Origin: Acidithiobacillus ferrianus
GTDB lineage: Bacteria > Pseudomonadota > Gammaproteobacteria > Acidithiobacillales > Acidithiobacillaceae
Length of the DNA stretch: 64,000 bases
Direction of reading: 5' to 3'
NCBI RefSeq assembly: GCF_010378095.1
Contig: NZ_WNJL01000030.1
Span: 263,413 to 327,412, forward strand
This document shows, piece by piece, positions 28,262 through 36,793 of this stretch. The notes beneath the pieces are model-generated. The model made no database searches and was not told the origin of the DNA. It saw only the letters and a program-made list of their open reading frames with translations. Position 1 is the first letter of the stretch, and each line of letters opens with the position of its first letter. A program made the translations under genes and the position numbers.

Positions 28262-29548
28262 ATGGCAAGCAAGCTGCTCAACGCAATAACAGTGAGAGAC
28301 ATCAAACCCGATGTGGTGGAACGCATCCACAGAGACGGCAACGGTCTGGAGCTTCGTGTTTACCCGTCCGGCGGTAAAATCTGGCAGCTTCGGTATCAGT
28401 TCGGCACCACAAGACGCATCATGCGCCTGGGCGAATATCCGGCGCTCTCTTTGGCGGGCGCGAGAATCAAAGCAGATGATGCCCACAAGCTGTTCGATGC
28501 CGGTACTGATCCCAAGGTTTACGCAGAAGAGCAGGAACAAGCCAAGATTGAGGCCGAGCGCATCGCCAAGATGGAACAGGCCGCTCGCAAGACCTTCTCT
28601 GATGTGTTTATAGAATGGAACTCTACAAAGCTATCCAAGCGCAAGGATGGGGAAAACCTGCTCCGCGCTATCCGCAAGGACATATTGCCTACCCTTGGTG
28701 AAAAAGAGATAGGCGCTGTTACTCGCGCGGATTTGATGAAGTGTCTCGATTCCGTCACGTCCAGAGGATCGCCGCGCATGGCGAATGTACTGCTGAATGC
28801 GCTCAAGACCTTTTACGGATGGGCACAGTTGCGGGAGATCGTGAGTGCTGATCCTCTTGGCCCGGTGCGTGCTGCTGATGTGGGTGGGAAGCTACCGAGT
28901 AGAGACCGTGTTCTGTCCGATGCCGAGATCGTGGATATGTTCCGCAAATTGCCGGAGTGCGGGTTATCTCCATTGGTACAGACGGCGCTACTGATAAGCC
29001 TGGCGACTGGGTGCCGAATTGGTGAAATATGCGCGGCAGAGTGGGCACACGTCACAGACACTACATGGGCTATCCCTGCCGAGAACGCCAAGAACGGCAA
29101 AGAGCACAAGATCACCTTGTCCCCATTCGCGCAAGGGCTATTCAGGACGCTACAGACCGTGCGAGAAGGACGGTGGTGTGTACCATCGCCCAAGAAGATA
29201 GGAAGCCACCAGACACGTATGTCCGTAGGAGCGGCTCTGTATGATCGCCAGACGGAAGCAGCACAGCGGCAAGGGCGCACTGCTGCTACTGGATCGCTGG
29301 TGCTGGATGGTGGGCACTGGACGGCCCATGACCTACGCAGGACTTGTGCCAGTGGGATGCAGGGGCTTGGCGTGATGCCTGCTGTCATTGATGCTGTTCT
29401 GAATCACAAAGAGAGCAAAGGCGTCACCCAGATTTATCAGCGGTACGACTACGCAAAAGAGATGGCCGATGCCTGGGCGAAGTGGGGACGGCACCTGACC
29501 AGTCTACGGGCGCAGGCGAAGGGTATCGCATTGGTGGCGGGGGATTGA
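28262..29548 (+). CDS. int: P4-type tyrosine integrase
   Basis: 428 residues. An N-terminal DUF4102-type arm-binding domain holds DGNGLELRVYPSGGKIWQL and IMRLGEYPALSLAGAR, then a core-binding domain. The catalytic domain contains Arg in ATGCRIGEICAA (~250), the HDLRRT box (~357), His in LNHKESKG and the nucleophile Tyr in QIYQRYDY (~393-396). AGGAGG ribosome binding site. It integrates the element into the tRNA-Pro gene. Confidence 0.95.
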   Translation: MASKLLNAITVRDIKPDVVERIHRDGNGLELRVYPSGGKIWQLRYQFGTTRRIMRLGEYPALSLAGARIKADDAHKLFDAGTDPKVYAEEQEQAKIEAERIAKMEQAARKTFSDVFIEWNSTKLSKRKDGENLLRAIRKDILPTLGEKEIGAVTRADLMKCLDSVTSRGSPRMANVLLNALKTFYGWAQLREIVSADPLGPVRAADVGGKLPSRDRVLSDAEIVDMFRKLPECGLSPLVQTALLISLATGCRIGEICAAEWAHVTDTTWAIPAENAKNGKEHKITLSPFAQGLFRTLQTVREGRWCVPSPKKIGSHQTRMSVGAALYDRQTEAAQRQGRTAATGSLVLDGGHWTAHDLRRTCASGMQGLGVMPAVIDAVLNHKESKGVTQIYQRYDYAKEMADAWAKWGRHLTSLRAQAKGIALVAGD

Positions 29549-29559
29549 TGCTTTCACAC

Positions 29560-29621
29560 AGACTATTCTTGCCCGGCTGTAGTACCGGGAATCAATGTTC
29601 ATGAAGTTCATCATGTTCATC
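29560..29621 (+). repeat. Copy 1 of ~62-bp iteron module
   Basis: Starts GACTATTCTTG, then an inverted repeat CCCGG..CCGGG around AGTA, then AATCAAT and three GTTCA words spaced nine bases. Lies between the integrase and the toxin genes. Two related copies occur at 34827-34888 and 35152-35213. Confidence 0.75.
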
Positions 29622-29674
29622 GCGGCCATCTTCACGCTTTCCAATGGTCCGGCTATGCCGTATGATATGCCTGT

Positions 29675-29995
29675 ATGCTTACCTTGATCGAGACACCGCT
29701 GTTTACGAGCCTATGGCCGGATTACTGGACCGAAGAAGAACGCGGCCAATTCTGTTCATGGCTGGCGCTGCAGCCGGACGCGGGCGACGTGATCCCCCGC
29801 AGTGGCGGTTGTCGGAAAGTCCGATGGAGCCGGGCGGGGATGGGGAAGCGTGGTGGCGTCCGGGTGATTTACTACCTGCAACGCGATGACGGCGAGATAT
29901 GGCTACTGCTGATCTACGCCAAGAATGTGCAGAAGAATGTACCGGCGCATGTGCTGCAGCAATTACGCAAGGAGATTGATGATGCCGATGACTGA
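29675..29995 (+). CDS. RelE/HigB-type toxin
   Basis: 106 residues with the HigB/RelE-superfamily pattern: LIETPLFTSLWPDYWTEEER, then RKVRWSRAGMGKRGGVRVIYYL with basic catalytic-type residues, and IWLLLIYAKNVQKNVP. Such toxins cleave mRNA at the ribosome. It overlaps the downstream HTH antitoxin by 14 bp, the toxin-first order of HigBA systems. Confidence 0.85.
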   Translation: MLTLIETPLFTSLWPDYWTEEERGQFCSWLALQPDAGDVIPRSGGCRKVRWSRAGMGKRGGVRVIYYLQRDDGEIWLLLIYAKNVQKNVPAHVLQQLRKEIDDADD

Positions 29996-30293
29996 AAAGG
30001 AACTCATGGAACGGGACGCCAAGCGCGATATTGGCGCGGAACTTCTGGAATCCGTCCGGCAGATGAAGGCCGGGAAAAAAGGCGCTGTCCACAATATCGA
30101 CGTGCCCGAGGTGGTGCAGGCCCGTATCAGCGCAGGATTGTCACAGTCACAGTTTGCTGCACTGATGGGGGTGTCTGTCCGTACCCTTCAGGACTGGGAA
30201 CAGGGGCGGCGCAACCCTTCCGGCGCGGCTATGACGCTACTCCGCATCGCAGCCAAGCACCCGGACGTGATCCGGGAGGCACAGGTGGCATGA
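29982..30293 (+). CDS. HigA-type helix-turn-helix antitoxin
   Basis: 103 residues starting MPMTEKELMER after AAGGAG. XRE-type HTH at about 48-80 (ARISAGLSQSQFAALMGVSV, TLQDWEQGRRNP). It neutralises the upstream toxin and likely represses the operon. An ATGA overlap joins it to the next gene. Confidence 0.88.
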   Translation: MPMTEKELMERDAKRDIGAELLESVRQMKAGKKGAVHNIDVPEVVQARISAGLSQSQFAALMGVSVRTLQDWEQGRRNPSGAAMTLLRIAAKHPDVIREAQVA

Positions 30294-30562
30294 GCTATAC
30301 CGGGTTTTTGAATATAGCTCTCACAGCGCTGGTTGTAGCGTTATCGGCATTGATTGCCGTGACTGCGGTGGTAGGCATATTTGGATTTAGGTCAATACGT
30401 GAATCGGCCATAGCCGCTGCAAAGGACGCTGTAACTGAAAGACTGGCGGATATTGTCAAAGAGGAAGTGAGGAACTGTATGCAGCTTGGGCGTATTCCTG
30501 ATGATCCGATGCAACCTGGCCAAGATGAGGGAATAAATACGGGGGTAACGCGCGATGGATAA
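30290..30562 (+). CDS. Small membrane protein in the toxin-antitoxin/ImmA operon
   Basis: 90 residues. One transmembrane helix (about 6-33: NIALTALVVALSALIAVTAV) then a polar tail with an amphipathic helix (ESAIAAAKDAVTERLADIVK). ATGA overlap with the antitoxin and 8-bp overlap with the ImmA-like gene. No family recognised. Confidence 0.55.
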   Translation: MSYTGFLNIALTALVVALSALIAVTAVVGIFGFRSIRESAIAAAKDAVTERLADIVKEEVRNCMQLGRIPDDPMQPGQDEGINTGVTRDG

Positions 30563-31079
30563 TACTGTAGAGAAAAAATGCAGGGTTTTTCAGCCGTTTA
30601 CGATAATTCGTGAACGCCAGAGATCATATCCGGTGGATGTAGAGGCCCTGGCCAAAGATTTTAATATCTCCATCGTCAACAAGGACTGGCCTGACGACTG
30701 GTCAGGAGCCATAGGGAAGGATGACAATGGATTTTTCATTATCGTCAACAAGAATCACCCGAAGGTACGGCAGCGGTTTACTATTGCCCATGAGATAGCC
30801 CATTACGTGTTACACAGAGACAAGATAGGCAATGGGATTAAGGACGACTGGAAATATCGGAGCCGCAATATCAGTGACACTGATGAACGAGAGGCCAACA
30901 AATTGGCGGCAGAGATTCTTATGCCTGCCGATTTGGTAGGGCAAGCTGCGGTGGAGGTGATTGGTGCGCCTGGAGTGACCAGCGGGGAACGTTTGAGCGA
31001 ACGTCACCTAGCCGGTGTAGCAAAAAATTTGGAGGTGTCTACAACGGCTCTTTCAATCCGCCTGGGGGTTCCCGCGTAA
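30555..31079 (+). CDS. ImmA/IrrE-type zinc metallopeptidase
   Basis: 174 residues. HEIAH zinc site at about 78-82 (QRFTIAHEIAHYVLHRD), followed by the downstream Glu helix EREANKLAAEILMP. ImmA/IrrE proteins cleave phage-type repressors or stress regulators. It lies in an operon after an HTH antitoxin, which may be its substrate; that link is an inference. Confidence 0.88.
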   Translation: MDNTVEKKCRVFQPFTIIRERQRSYPVDVEALAKDFNISIVNKDWPDDWSGAIGKDDNGFFIIVNKNHPKVRQRFTIAHEIAHYVLHRDKIGNGIKDDWKYRSRNISDTDEREANKLAAEILMPADLVGQAAVEVIGAPGVTSGERLSERHLAGVAKNLEVSTTALSIRLGVPA

Positions 31080-31192
31080 CAGTTTTAGTTTCACCGCCAT
31101 GCTCTAGCTCGACGGAGCGAAAGGCCGGAACCTTCACCGGCTTGAGCATGGCACCTATTCCCGAAGGAAGCGCAGAGAAGGAGCGCACGAAG

Positions 31193-32014
31193 ATGAGCAA
31201 GAAAGAAACAGTATTGTCGGTTCGGGATTTTATGGAAGTGGCGGTGGACACCTATGCGCGGGGGGAAGGCCACCGTTTCAGGGCAGTCACCATGAAGCCG
31301 ACAAAGAAGGTGTTCCTGGGCGAACAGCCAATTACCGTTTATGAGCCTGTAGACGATTACTTTGACCAGCTATGGGGAGACTGCTTCACGCGAGAGCAGG
31401 AGGATACCTACCAAAAAGTAAAGAGCCTGCTTTACGACTCGCTCATGGAGGGCGACATACCCATGTATGTGCGGCCCATGTATGTGCGCGAACCCAGACC
31501 GACACACCAGACCATAGACATGGCCGTTGTGCGGCTCAGCGATTTTGCAAGGTGGATAAAGGACAATAATCCCGCAGGCCGTTCCAACTGGTTACAGCTC
31601 ATTATGGATGCCACGGCCCCATGCGGCGCGGCCACAGCGGTGGACGACCCAGACCACCCCGGCCAGACCAAGACAATCCAATGCAGGGAGCCGATACGCC
31701 CTGGCAGGCCCCCCAGCGCGCTCAAGCAACAGGCGTATTCCTATTATGGCAACGTTCAGTGTCAGATTGAGATAGCCAGAGACCTACAGCAGCGAGGGGT
31801 GGCGATAAATCCAGGCAGCCTGATTGACGAGCTAATACGGTTAAGCGATGAAAAGTACCCCGGCTCCAAGACTAGCAAGACAGTATGGGAGAAGGACTTT
31901 AATATCACCCCGATCTACAAGGCGCTAAACATTAAGCAGAAGCGGTGCTCTAAACGGCTCAAGAATCCCGTAAATTCGGAAAGAAATACCCCTGTCAATT
32001 TATTCCGAAATTAG
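31193..32014 (+). CDS. Hypothetical element protein
   Basis: 273 residues from ATG 31193 with an AAGGAG ribosome binding site. No transmembrane segment or signal. Features: acidic EPVDDYFDQLWGDC, a repeated MYVRPMYVRE, Cys residues at PCGAAT and QCREPIRPGRPP, and a basic C-terminus (NIKQKRCSKRLKNP). The C-terminal ~90 residues read like a DNA-binding module. Function unknown; a terminator follows. Confidence 0.5.
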   Translation: MSKKETVLSVRDFMEVAVDTYARGEGHRFRAVTMKPTKKVFLGEQPITVYEPVDDYFDQLWGDCFTREQEDTYQKVKSLLYDSLMEGDIPMYVRPMYVREPRPTHQTIDMAVVRLSDFARWIKDNNPAGRSNWLQLIMDATAPCGAATAVDDPDHPGQTKTIQCREPIRPGRPPSALKQQAYSYYGNVQCQIEIARDLQQRGVAINPGSLIDELIRLSDEKYPGSKTSKTVWEKDFNITPIYKALNIKQKRCSKRLKNPVNSERNTPVNLFRN

Positions 32015-32038
32015 CAATTATTTCCAGATTTAACACCG

Positions 32039-32062
32039 CACCGCCATAAGTGGCGGTTTTTT
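32039..32062 (+). terminator. Intrinsic terminator
   Basis: Perfect 6-bp stem CCGCCA / TGGCGG with loop TAAG and T6, 25 bp after the preceding gene. It ends the left (integrase-side) operon. Confidence 0.85.
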
Positions 32063-32166
32063 ATTGTCTATTCTAACGTGTCCAATGCGGTTTTATAAGA
32101 CGCTTGACAGTATTTTTTTCACTGTAGATGGTGGGGAATCAGGTTCACAAACAAGGAAGACCTGAT

Positions 32167-32361
32167 ATGAAAACAGAAGATTTTAAGCCCCGCGCAATGC
32201 GGGCACCGATGGCCGCGCAATATGCAGGAATGAGTCGCAGCAAGTTTCTTGACCTTGTGGCTAAGGGCCAAGCTCCGAAGCCGAAAAAGCCCAGCGTAGG
32301 GGTGACAATCTGGGACCGCGTTGATCTGGATGAATGGATCGACGGAATGGGTGCAGCATGA
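32167..32361 (+). CDS. AlpA-like excisionase/regulator
   Basis: 64 residues. MerR/AlpA-like HTH: MRAPMAAQYAGMSRSKFLDL, then VGVTIWDRVDLDEWID, the classic 'X-DRxDLDxWI' end. AAGGAAG ribosome binding site. Such proteins control excision or start of element replication genes. Its stop overlaps the next ATG (ATGA). Confidence 0.75.
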   Translation: MKTEDFKPRAMRAPMAAQYAGMSRSKFLDLVAKGQAPKPKKPSVGVTIWDRVDLDEWIDGMGAA

Positions 32362-32588
32362 GCGCCGCCAATAGAAAAGCGCCGGGCCGCAATCCCGACG
32401 CTCAGCACAGTACCATCGCAAGAGATTGTCGCATACCCGCAGCCGGATTTGTAGCACTCGGGCACCTGCTGCACGCATCCCGCACGTTGCACGCGCTTCC
32501 GTCGTTAACCGATGACGCGATTAAGGGCGCTGAAATCCTGATATGCCGCATTACCGCCGACCTTATCCGGCTGGGAGGTGGCAAATGA
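32358..32588 (+). CDS. Small hypothetical protein
   Basis: 76 residues from ATG 32358, coupled to AlpA-like and to the next short gene by ATGA overlaps. Sequence begins MSAANRKAPGRNPDAQHSTI, then a hydrophobic middle (PAAGFVALGHLLHASRTLH). Unknown function. Confidence 0.4.
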   Translation: MSAANRKAPGRNPDAQHSTIARDCRIPAAGFVALGHLLHASRTLHALPSLTDDAIKGAEILICRITADLIRLGGGK

Positions 32589-32668
32589 CCATATTTATCG
32601 AAGCTCTCACAGCCATCGACGCAGCCCTTGTCATGCACCTTGCCTGGGCGATTTGGAGAGCGAAATGA
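32585..32668 (+). CDS. Very short ORF (27 residues) in the replication operon
   Basis: MTIFIEALTAIDAALVMHLA and seven further residues, hydrophobic and helical. It is linked by ATGA-type overlaps on both sides (start overlaps previous stop, stop overlaps the next start), which is the main reason to consider it real. It could be a coupling peptide. Confidence 0.35.
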   Translation: MTIFIEALTAIDAALVMHLAWAIWRAK

Positions 32669-33162
32669 CCCACGACAAAAATACGCGTTTTCGTAAAGCC
32701 TACCGTCCTGCTGCTGATAATCGCGCGCCAGTTGATAAAGTCCTGGCTGCACTGGACAAGGTGAAATCCACCGGACCCGGAAAGTGGCTGGCTCTATGCC
32801 CGGCACACGACGACAAGCGCCCAAGCCTGAGCGTCCGGGAAACTGAGGATCATCGCGTTTTGCTCAAGTGCTGGGCAGGGTGCGGGGCCGCAGAGATTGT
32901 CAACGCGCTGAGGTTATCCCTGGCCGACCTGTTCCCCGGCGACCGCCGCAGCCTTACCGAGCACGGCACCGGACCCTTACGGAAGCCGTTTGACTATAGG
33001 GACGCGCTGACAGGCATTTCAACTGAAGCAATCACAGTCCGTTTCATTGCCGGGGCGCTGGCGCGGGGCGAGACTTTGGACGATTCCGCAGTCAACCGTC
33101 TTGCCGTTGCCGAGCAGCGTATCAGTGACGCCCTGAGCGCCGCAGGCGGTGCGAAATGCTGA
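32665..33162 (+). CDS. Primase-type zinc-binding protein
   Basis: 165 residues. A CHC2-like zinc finger is visible: WLALCPAHDDKRPSLSV, VLLKCWAGCGAAEI (C-x2-H and C-x3-C pattern). This resembles the zinc-binding N-terminal part of phage/plasmid primases. It overlaps the ATP-binding protein downstream, which would carry the rest of the primase/helicase activity. Confidence 0.8.
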   Translation: MTHDKNTRFRKAYRPAADNRAPVDKVLAALDKVKSTGPGKWLALCPAHDDKRPSLSVRETEDHRVLLKCWAGCGAAEIVNALRLSLADLFPGDRRSLTEHGTGPLRKPFDYRDALTGISTEAITVRFIAGALARGETLDDSAVNRLAVAEQRISDALSAAGGAKC

Positions 33163-34991
33163 GCGCAGATGATATTGATGAACAGGTTGAAGCCACCGAA
33201 CAGGACGCCCTAACTGAACTGCTGGAGATCGCCAAAGATGGTGACGCGCCTGGATTCTGGAGAGCGTTTAAGACTCGCGTAAATGCTGTTCAGCAAGTCA
33301 TGGCCGATGATCCGGTTGAGTATGCAGCATGGCGGGCCGAAGTGAAAACCGCTTGCAGCAAAATCAACGTCAGCACTTTGGACGCATTGGTAAACCCGAA
33401 AGACGGCGACGGCTCAGACTCCCAGGCAACGCAACTTGCCAGCCTTGCATCTGAAAAGTGTGAACTCTGGCACGACGCTGAGGGTGACGCCTTTGCCAGT
33501 CTGGAACGGGACAACCACCGTGAGCATTGGCGGATTGACTCGGTTGGGTTTCGTGATTGGCTTTCGTGGATCGCCCATTCAGAGCTAGGCGCCGCCCCGT
33601 CCAGCGAAACTCTGAAATCAGCTTGTAACGCGCTTTCGGGTACGGCCAAGTTTGACGGTGACGAGCACGAACCTCGGCGGCGGGTCGGCAAAGACTCCTC
33701 CGGGTACTGGCTGGATGTTGGAGATGACCACTGGCGGGCGATTCTGATAACCGCGACCGGCTGGCGCATCATGAACGATCCGCCCGTGCGATTCATCCGA
33801 ACCAAGGCCACTAGGGCGCTTCCCGAGCCGGTATCTGGTGGCAGCGTGGACGTGCTCTGGCATCTGGTGAACGTGCCGAAGCAGGAAAGACTGCTGGTGC
33901 TGGCATGGATCATCGAGTGCTTCCGGCCAGACACCCCCTACGCCCTGCTGGAACTCACCGGGGAACAGGGAGCAGCGAAGTCCACAGCACAGCGCACATT
34001 CCGGCGCTTCATTGACCCCAACCAGGTGGAGCTACGCGGGAAACCAAAAGCAGTTGAAGATATCTACGTCAGCGCCAGCAACTCCCACTTGCTCAGTTAC
34101 GAAAATCTCAGCGGATTGTCGAACGACCAGTCCGACGCGCTTTGCACCTGCTGCACCGGCGGAGGTTATGCGGCGCGGCAACTCTACACGAATGGGGAAG
34201 AATCTACGCTCACGGCGCATTGCCCCGTGGCCCTGAACGGCATTTCCCCGGTCGTACTCCGCCCCGATCTGCTGGATCGCGCAGTCTCTATAACGCTGCC
34301 CGAGATCACGGTACGGAAAACCGACGACGAGATCAGAGAGGCCACCGAAGCGGCGGCGCGTGGAATCATGGGCGCTCTGCTGGACCTGTTCAGCAATGCA
34401 ATGGCCCTAATACCATCGGTAGTCATTCCCCCCGAACAGCGGCCACGTATGGCGGATTTTGCAATGTTGGGAGAAGCCATCGCCCGAGTGCAGGGATACA
34501 CGGAAGGCGACTTCCTCGCTCTCTACACCGATCACCGACGTACCGCCATAGGCCGGACGATTGACGCCAGCCCCGTAGCGGCGGCGATGGTGGCCTATGT
34601 GGATCGCGGCAATCGGTACGTGGGCACCGTCAAGGGATTGCTGGAAATACTCACCGAGCACAAGCCGGATCACGAGCGCGACGAATACTGGCCGCGCAGT
34701 CCAAAAGGGCTTGCGGATGCCATGCGGCGATATGCCCCGGCACTTCGTCAAATGGGGATCATCGCCCGCGTGGACAACACCCGGCGGAAGGATGGGGTTC
34801 ATTGTGTACTTCACGTACAGGCACCGGACTATTCTCCCCAGCCCCAAGTACCGGGAAATGAAGTTCACCAAGTTCACCAAGTTCACCCATCGCCGAAACC
34901 GGAACCGGAACCCTGCCCACAATGCGGCGGCTCAGGTTGCCCGTTGTGCTGGGATACCTCAGACGATGACAGCATACCGGAGGAAATCTGA
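33156..34991 (+). CDS. Replication helicase/ATPase-type protein
   Basis: 611 residues. Walker A GEQGAAKST at about 270 (ELTGEQGAAKSTAQRTFRRF), then VEDIYVSASNSHLLSYENLS and a Walker-B-like region. The C-terminus carries VHQVHQVHP (encoded by iteron copy 2) and a zinc ribbon CPQCGGSGCPLC. It resembles large primase/helicase proteins of small integrated elements. It overlaps the primase-like gene start by 7 bp and the next gene by one base. Confidence 0.75.
   Translation: MLSADDIDEQVEATEQDALTELLEIAKDGDAPGFWRAFKTRVNAVQQVMADDPVEYAAWRAEVKTACSKINVSTLDALVNPKDGDGSDSQATQLASLASEKCELWHDAEGDAFASLERDNHREHWRIDSVGFRDWLSWIAHSELGAAPSSETLKSACNALSGTAKFDGDEHEPRRRVGKDSSGYWLDVGDDHWRAILITATGWRIMNDPPVRFIRTKATRALPEPVSGGSVDVLWHLVNVPKQERLLVLAWIIECFRPDTPYALLELTGEQGAAKSTAQRTFRRFIDPNQVELRGKPKAVEDIYVSASNSHLLSYENLSGLSNDQSDALCTCCTGGGYAARQLYTNGEESTLTAHCPVALNGISPVVLRPDLLDRAVSITLPEITVRKTDDEIREATEAAARGIMGALLDLFSNAMALIPSVVIPPEQRPRMADFAMLGEAIARVQGYTEGDFLALYTDHRRTAIGRTIDASPVAAAMVAYVDRGNRYVGTVKGLLEILTEHKPDHERDEYWPRSPKGLADAMRRYAPALRQMGIIARVDNTRRKDGVHCVLHVQAPDYSPQPQVPGNEVHQVHQVHPSPKPEPEPCPQCGGSGCPLCWDTSDDDSIPEEI
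34827..34888 (+). repeat. Copy 2 of ~62-bp iteron module, inside coding sequence
   Basis: Same layout as copy 1: GACTATTCT, AGTACCGGGAA, three GTTCACC words at 34863, 34872 and 34881 (9-bp spacing). In frame it encodes VHQVHQVHP near the helicase C-terminus. Confidence 0.8.
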
Positions 34992-35422
34992 TGGATGCCG
35001 CAACCATAATCCGCGACTTCACGGCCAAAGGGGTGCAACTGGCCCCTACCGACCACGGCACGATCAGTATCACCCCCAGATCACGTCTCACCGATGCCGA
35101 CCGCGATTTACTACGCAAACACAAGGCCGACGTGCTGGCCGAACTGCAAAAGGTGAACTTGGTGAACTTGGTGAACATTGATTCCGGCTACTTAGCCCCG
35201 CCAAGAATAGTCCACGACCAGGAACCGAAGTTCAGCGACCCGGAAGTCATGGCCGAAACCCTGCTGACCACCATGCGGCAGATTGGTTTGCGGGTTCGGC
35301 TGACCGCGCAAGGTGAATTGCGGATCGGGCCATCAGACATGCTCTGGCCTTACGACCGGGAACTTATTGAAGAACTGAAACCGCACCTGGTCGCATTACT
35401 GAAACAGGAGCAACGACTATGA
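34991..35422 (+). CDS. TubC-N-like docking-domain protein, duplicated
   Basis: 143 residues made of two similar halves. Half 1 (1-53) reads MDAATIIRDFTAKGVQLAPT, ISITPRSRLTDADRDLLRKH, KADVLAELQ; half 2 (~85-140) repeats the plan (TLLTTMRQIGLRVRLTAQG, LRIGPSDMLWPYDRELIEEL, KPHLVALLKQ). This resembles TubC_N docking domains seen in many element primase operons. The linker VNLVNLVNI is coded by iteron copy 3. Confidence 0.6.
   Translation: MDAATIIRDFTAKGVQLAPTDHGTISITPRSRLTDADRDLLRKHKADVLAELQKVNLVNLVNIDSGYLAPPRIVHDQEPKFSDPEVMAETLLTTMRQIGLRVRLTAQGELRIGPSDMLWPYDRELIEELKPHLVALLKQEQRL
35152..35213 (-). repeat. Copy 3 of ~62-bp iteron module, inverted, inside coding sequence
   Basis: Minus-strand copy: GACTATTCTTGG, an inverted repeat GGCTA..TAGCC around AGTA, GGAATCAAT and three GTTCACC words spaced nine bases. 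With copy 2 it forms an inverted pair about 263 bp apart around the end of the helicase gene. Confidence 0.8.
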
Positions 35423-35937
35423 AAAAGCCCGCTAAAACCCCAAGCCGCAAAAAGGCGGTCGCCAAGGCCAATGATCCCCACTCTATTGGCTCTATGATCG
35501 CGGCAATGGTGGATGATGGTTTTATGCACGGATCACGAGCGGCGGCGCATGACCTTATATCAATGGCGACCTACAGCCTGCCGCTCAACCAGCGTGAGAC
35601 CAATTATCTGTATGCGACCGCCCTTGATGAAATCCGCATGTTAGAACCCCGCGATGGCTTTGAAGCCCAGGTATGCACCATGATGGTCAGCACGATGCAA
35701 GCCAGCCTTGAAACTTTGCGACGATCCAACGCCTCCAACCAACCGGCTGAGATAGCAAAAAACCTGAGAAACAGCGCGGCCAAGCTGATAAGGAGCTATG
35801 CAGATTTAGCCGATCTACTCGACAGGCACCGCAACAAAAACACGCAGAAAATCGTGGTCCAGCATCAGACCGTCATGGTCAACGGCGATGCCCAGGTCGC
35901 ACAGATTACCGGGAAGGGGGCTGGGGACCATGAGTGA
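35419..35937 (+). CDS. Phage/element-type hypothetical protein
   Basis: 172 residues, overlapping the upstream stop (ATGA). Basic N-terminus (KKPAKTPSRKKAVAKAN), helical core, and a C-terminal IVVQHQTVMVNGDAQVA motif that recurs in phage and element proteins coded just before HGGxG proteins. Function unknown. Confidence 0.6.
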   Translation: MKKPAKTPSRKKAVAKANDPHSIGSMIAAMVDDGFMHGSRAAAHDLISMATYSLPLNQRETNYLYATALDEIRMLEPRDGFEAQVCTMMVSTMQASLETLRRSNASNQPAEIAKNLRNSAAKLIRSYADLADLLDRHRNKNTQKIVVQHQTVMVNGDAQVAQITGKGAGDHE

Positions 35938-36208
35938 AAAACAGCCAGAAGGTCTTGCACAATGTTTGCGCTGCAATGCAAAAAGCAAGCGGTCAGGGGT
36001 GCGATGCAACAGCCCTGCCATAAGGGGAAAGACCAAGTGCAGGATGCACGGCGGGACCAGTACAGGACCATCAGAGGCCGGAAAGCAGAGGCTTTCTGAC
36101 CTACACATGATCCACGGCAACTACACCCGCGACGAGCGGCGACATACGGCCAGGGTATCGGCGGTCCTTCGGGCAGCGCGGGACCTTCTGAAAAGAGAAA
36201 GAGGATAA
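35930..36208 (+). CDS. HGGxG-motif phage-type zinc protein
   Basis: 92 residues. Cys/His cluster LRCNAKSKRSGVRCNSPAIR, then TKCRMHGGTSTGP, the classic HGGxxxGP motif found near terminase genes in phages and satellites. It may bind DNA or help packaging; no terminase is present. Confidence 0.8.
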   Translation: MSEKQPEGLAQCLRCNAKSKRSGVRCNSPAIRGKTKCRMHGGTSTGPSEAGKQRLSDLHMIHGNYTRDERRHTARVSAVLRAARDLLKRERG

Positions 36209-36793
36209 GGCCAAAAGCAAACGCTATCCCCAGCAATGGCGGCTCTTGCAAGGGCAAAAGCAAACGCCCAGCAAGGCCCTTTCCCTGCCCTGTGCCACAT
36301 TTTACGGCATAGGGTGCGGTACCGTACCGTTCACACGAAAAACGCCTTTAACGCGCACTGTCATCGTGACCGCTGATAGTCAGCATTGGCGCATGTTTCA
36401 CGCCCATGGTGAGCGCATGATGAGCGCCTGCATGAATTTTACTCATGGCCCTGCCAGCGAGATTTTGCACCCTATCAAAAGGCTGGCGCTGATGACCCAA
36501 CTTGACCACCAGCCAAACCGCGACTAATCTCTACCCCACCATTACCGTCATACAGTCGCTACTATCTGAAATCTTGGAAATTGTTCGGTCTTACTTCGAG
36601 AGTAGGCCGCATTAAGCTTCCAATAAGATATTGCTGCGACTAGACGCGACACCCATAAACCATCATCGCGGGATTGTCCACCGTCCCGTTCCGGCAGATT
36701 TACCGGAACGGGGTTTTTATCGCCCTGCTTCAGTGTGGGAATTTGGGATGTGGTGGGTATTGCCATTTCTGCTTCCTTAAAATATGGGCCGGA
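36209..36793. other. No convincing gene; end of the plus-strand operon
   Basis: An open frame at 36246-36527 has no ribosome binding site or known match. A terminator sits at 36685-36719. The rest appears non-coding. Confidence 0.4.
36685..36719 (+). terminator. Intrinsic terminator of the element replication operon
   Basis: 10-bp stem CCCGTTCCGG / CCGGAACGGG with an 8-nt loop and a TTTTTA tail. Confidence 0.85.

Noticed and set aside
36246..36527. Open frame after the HGGxG gene
   Set aside because: No ribosome binding site, no recognisable family, and ahead of the operon terminator only by chance.
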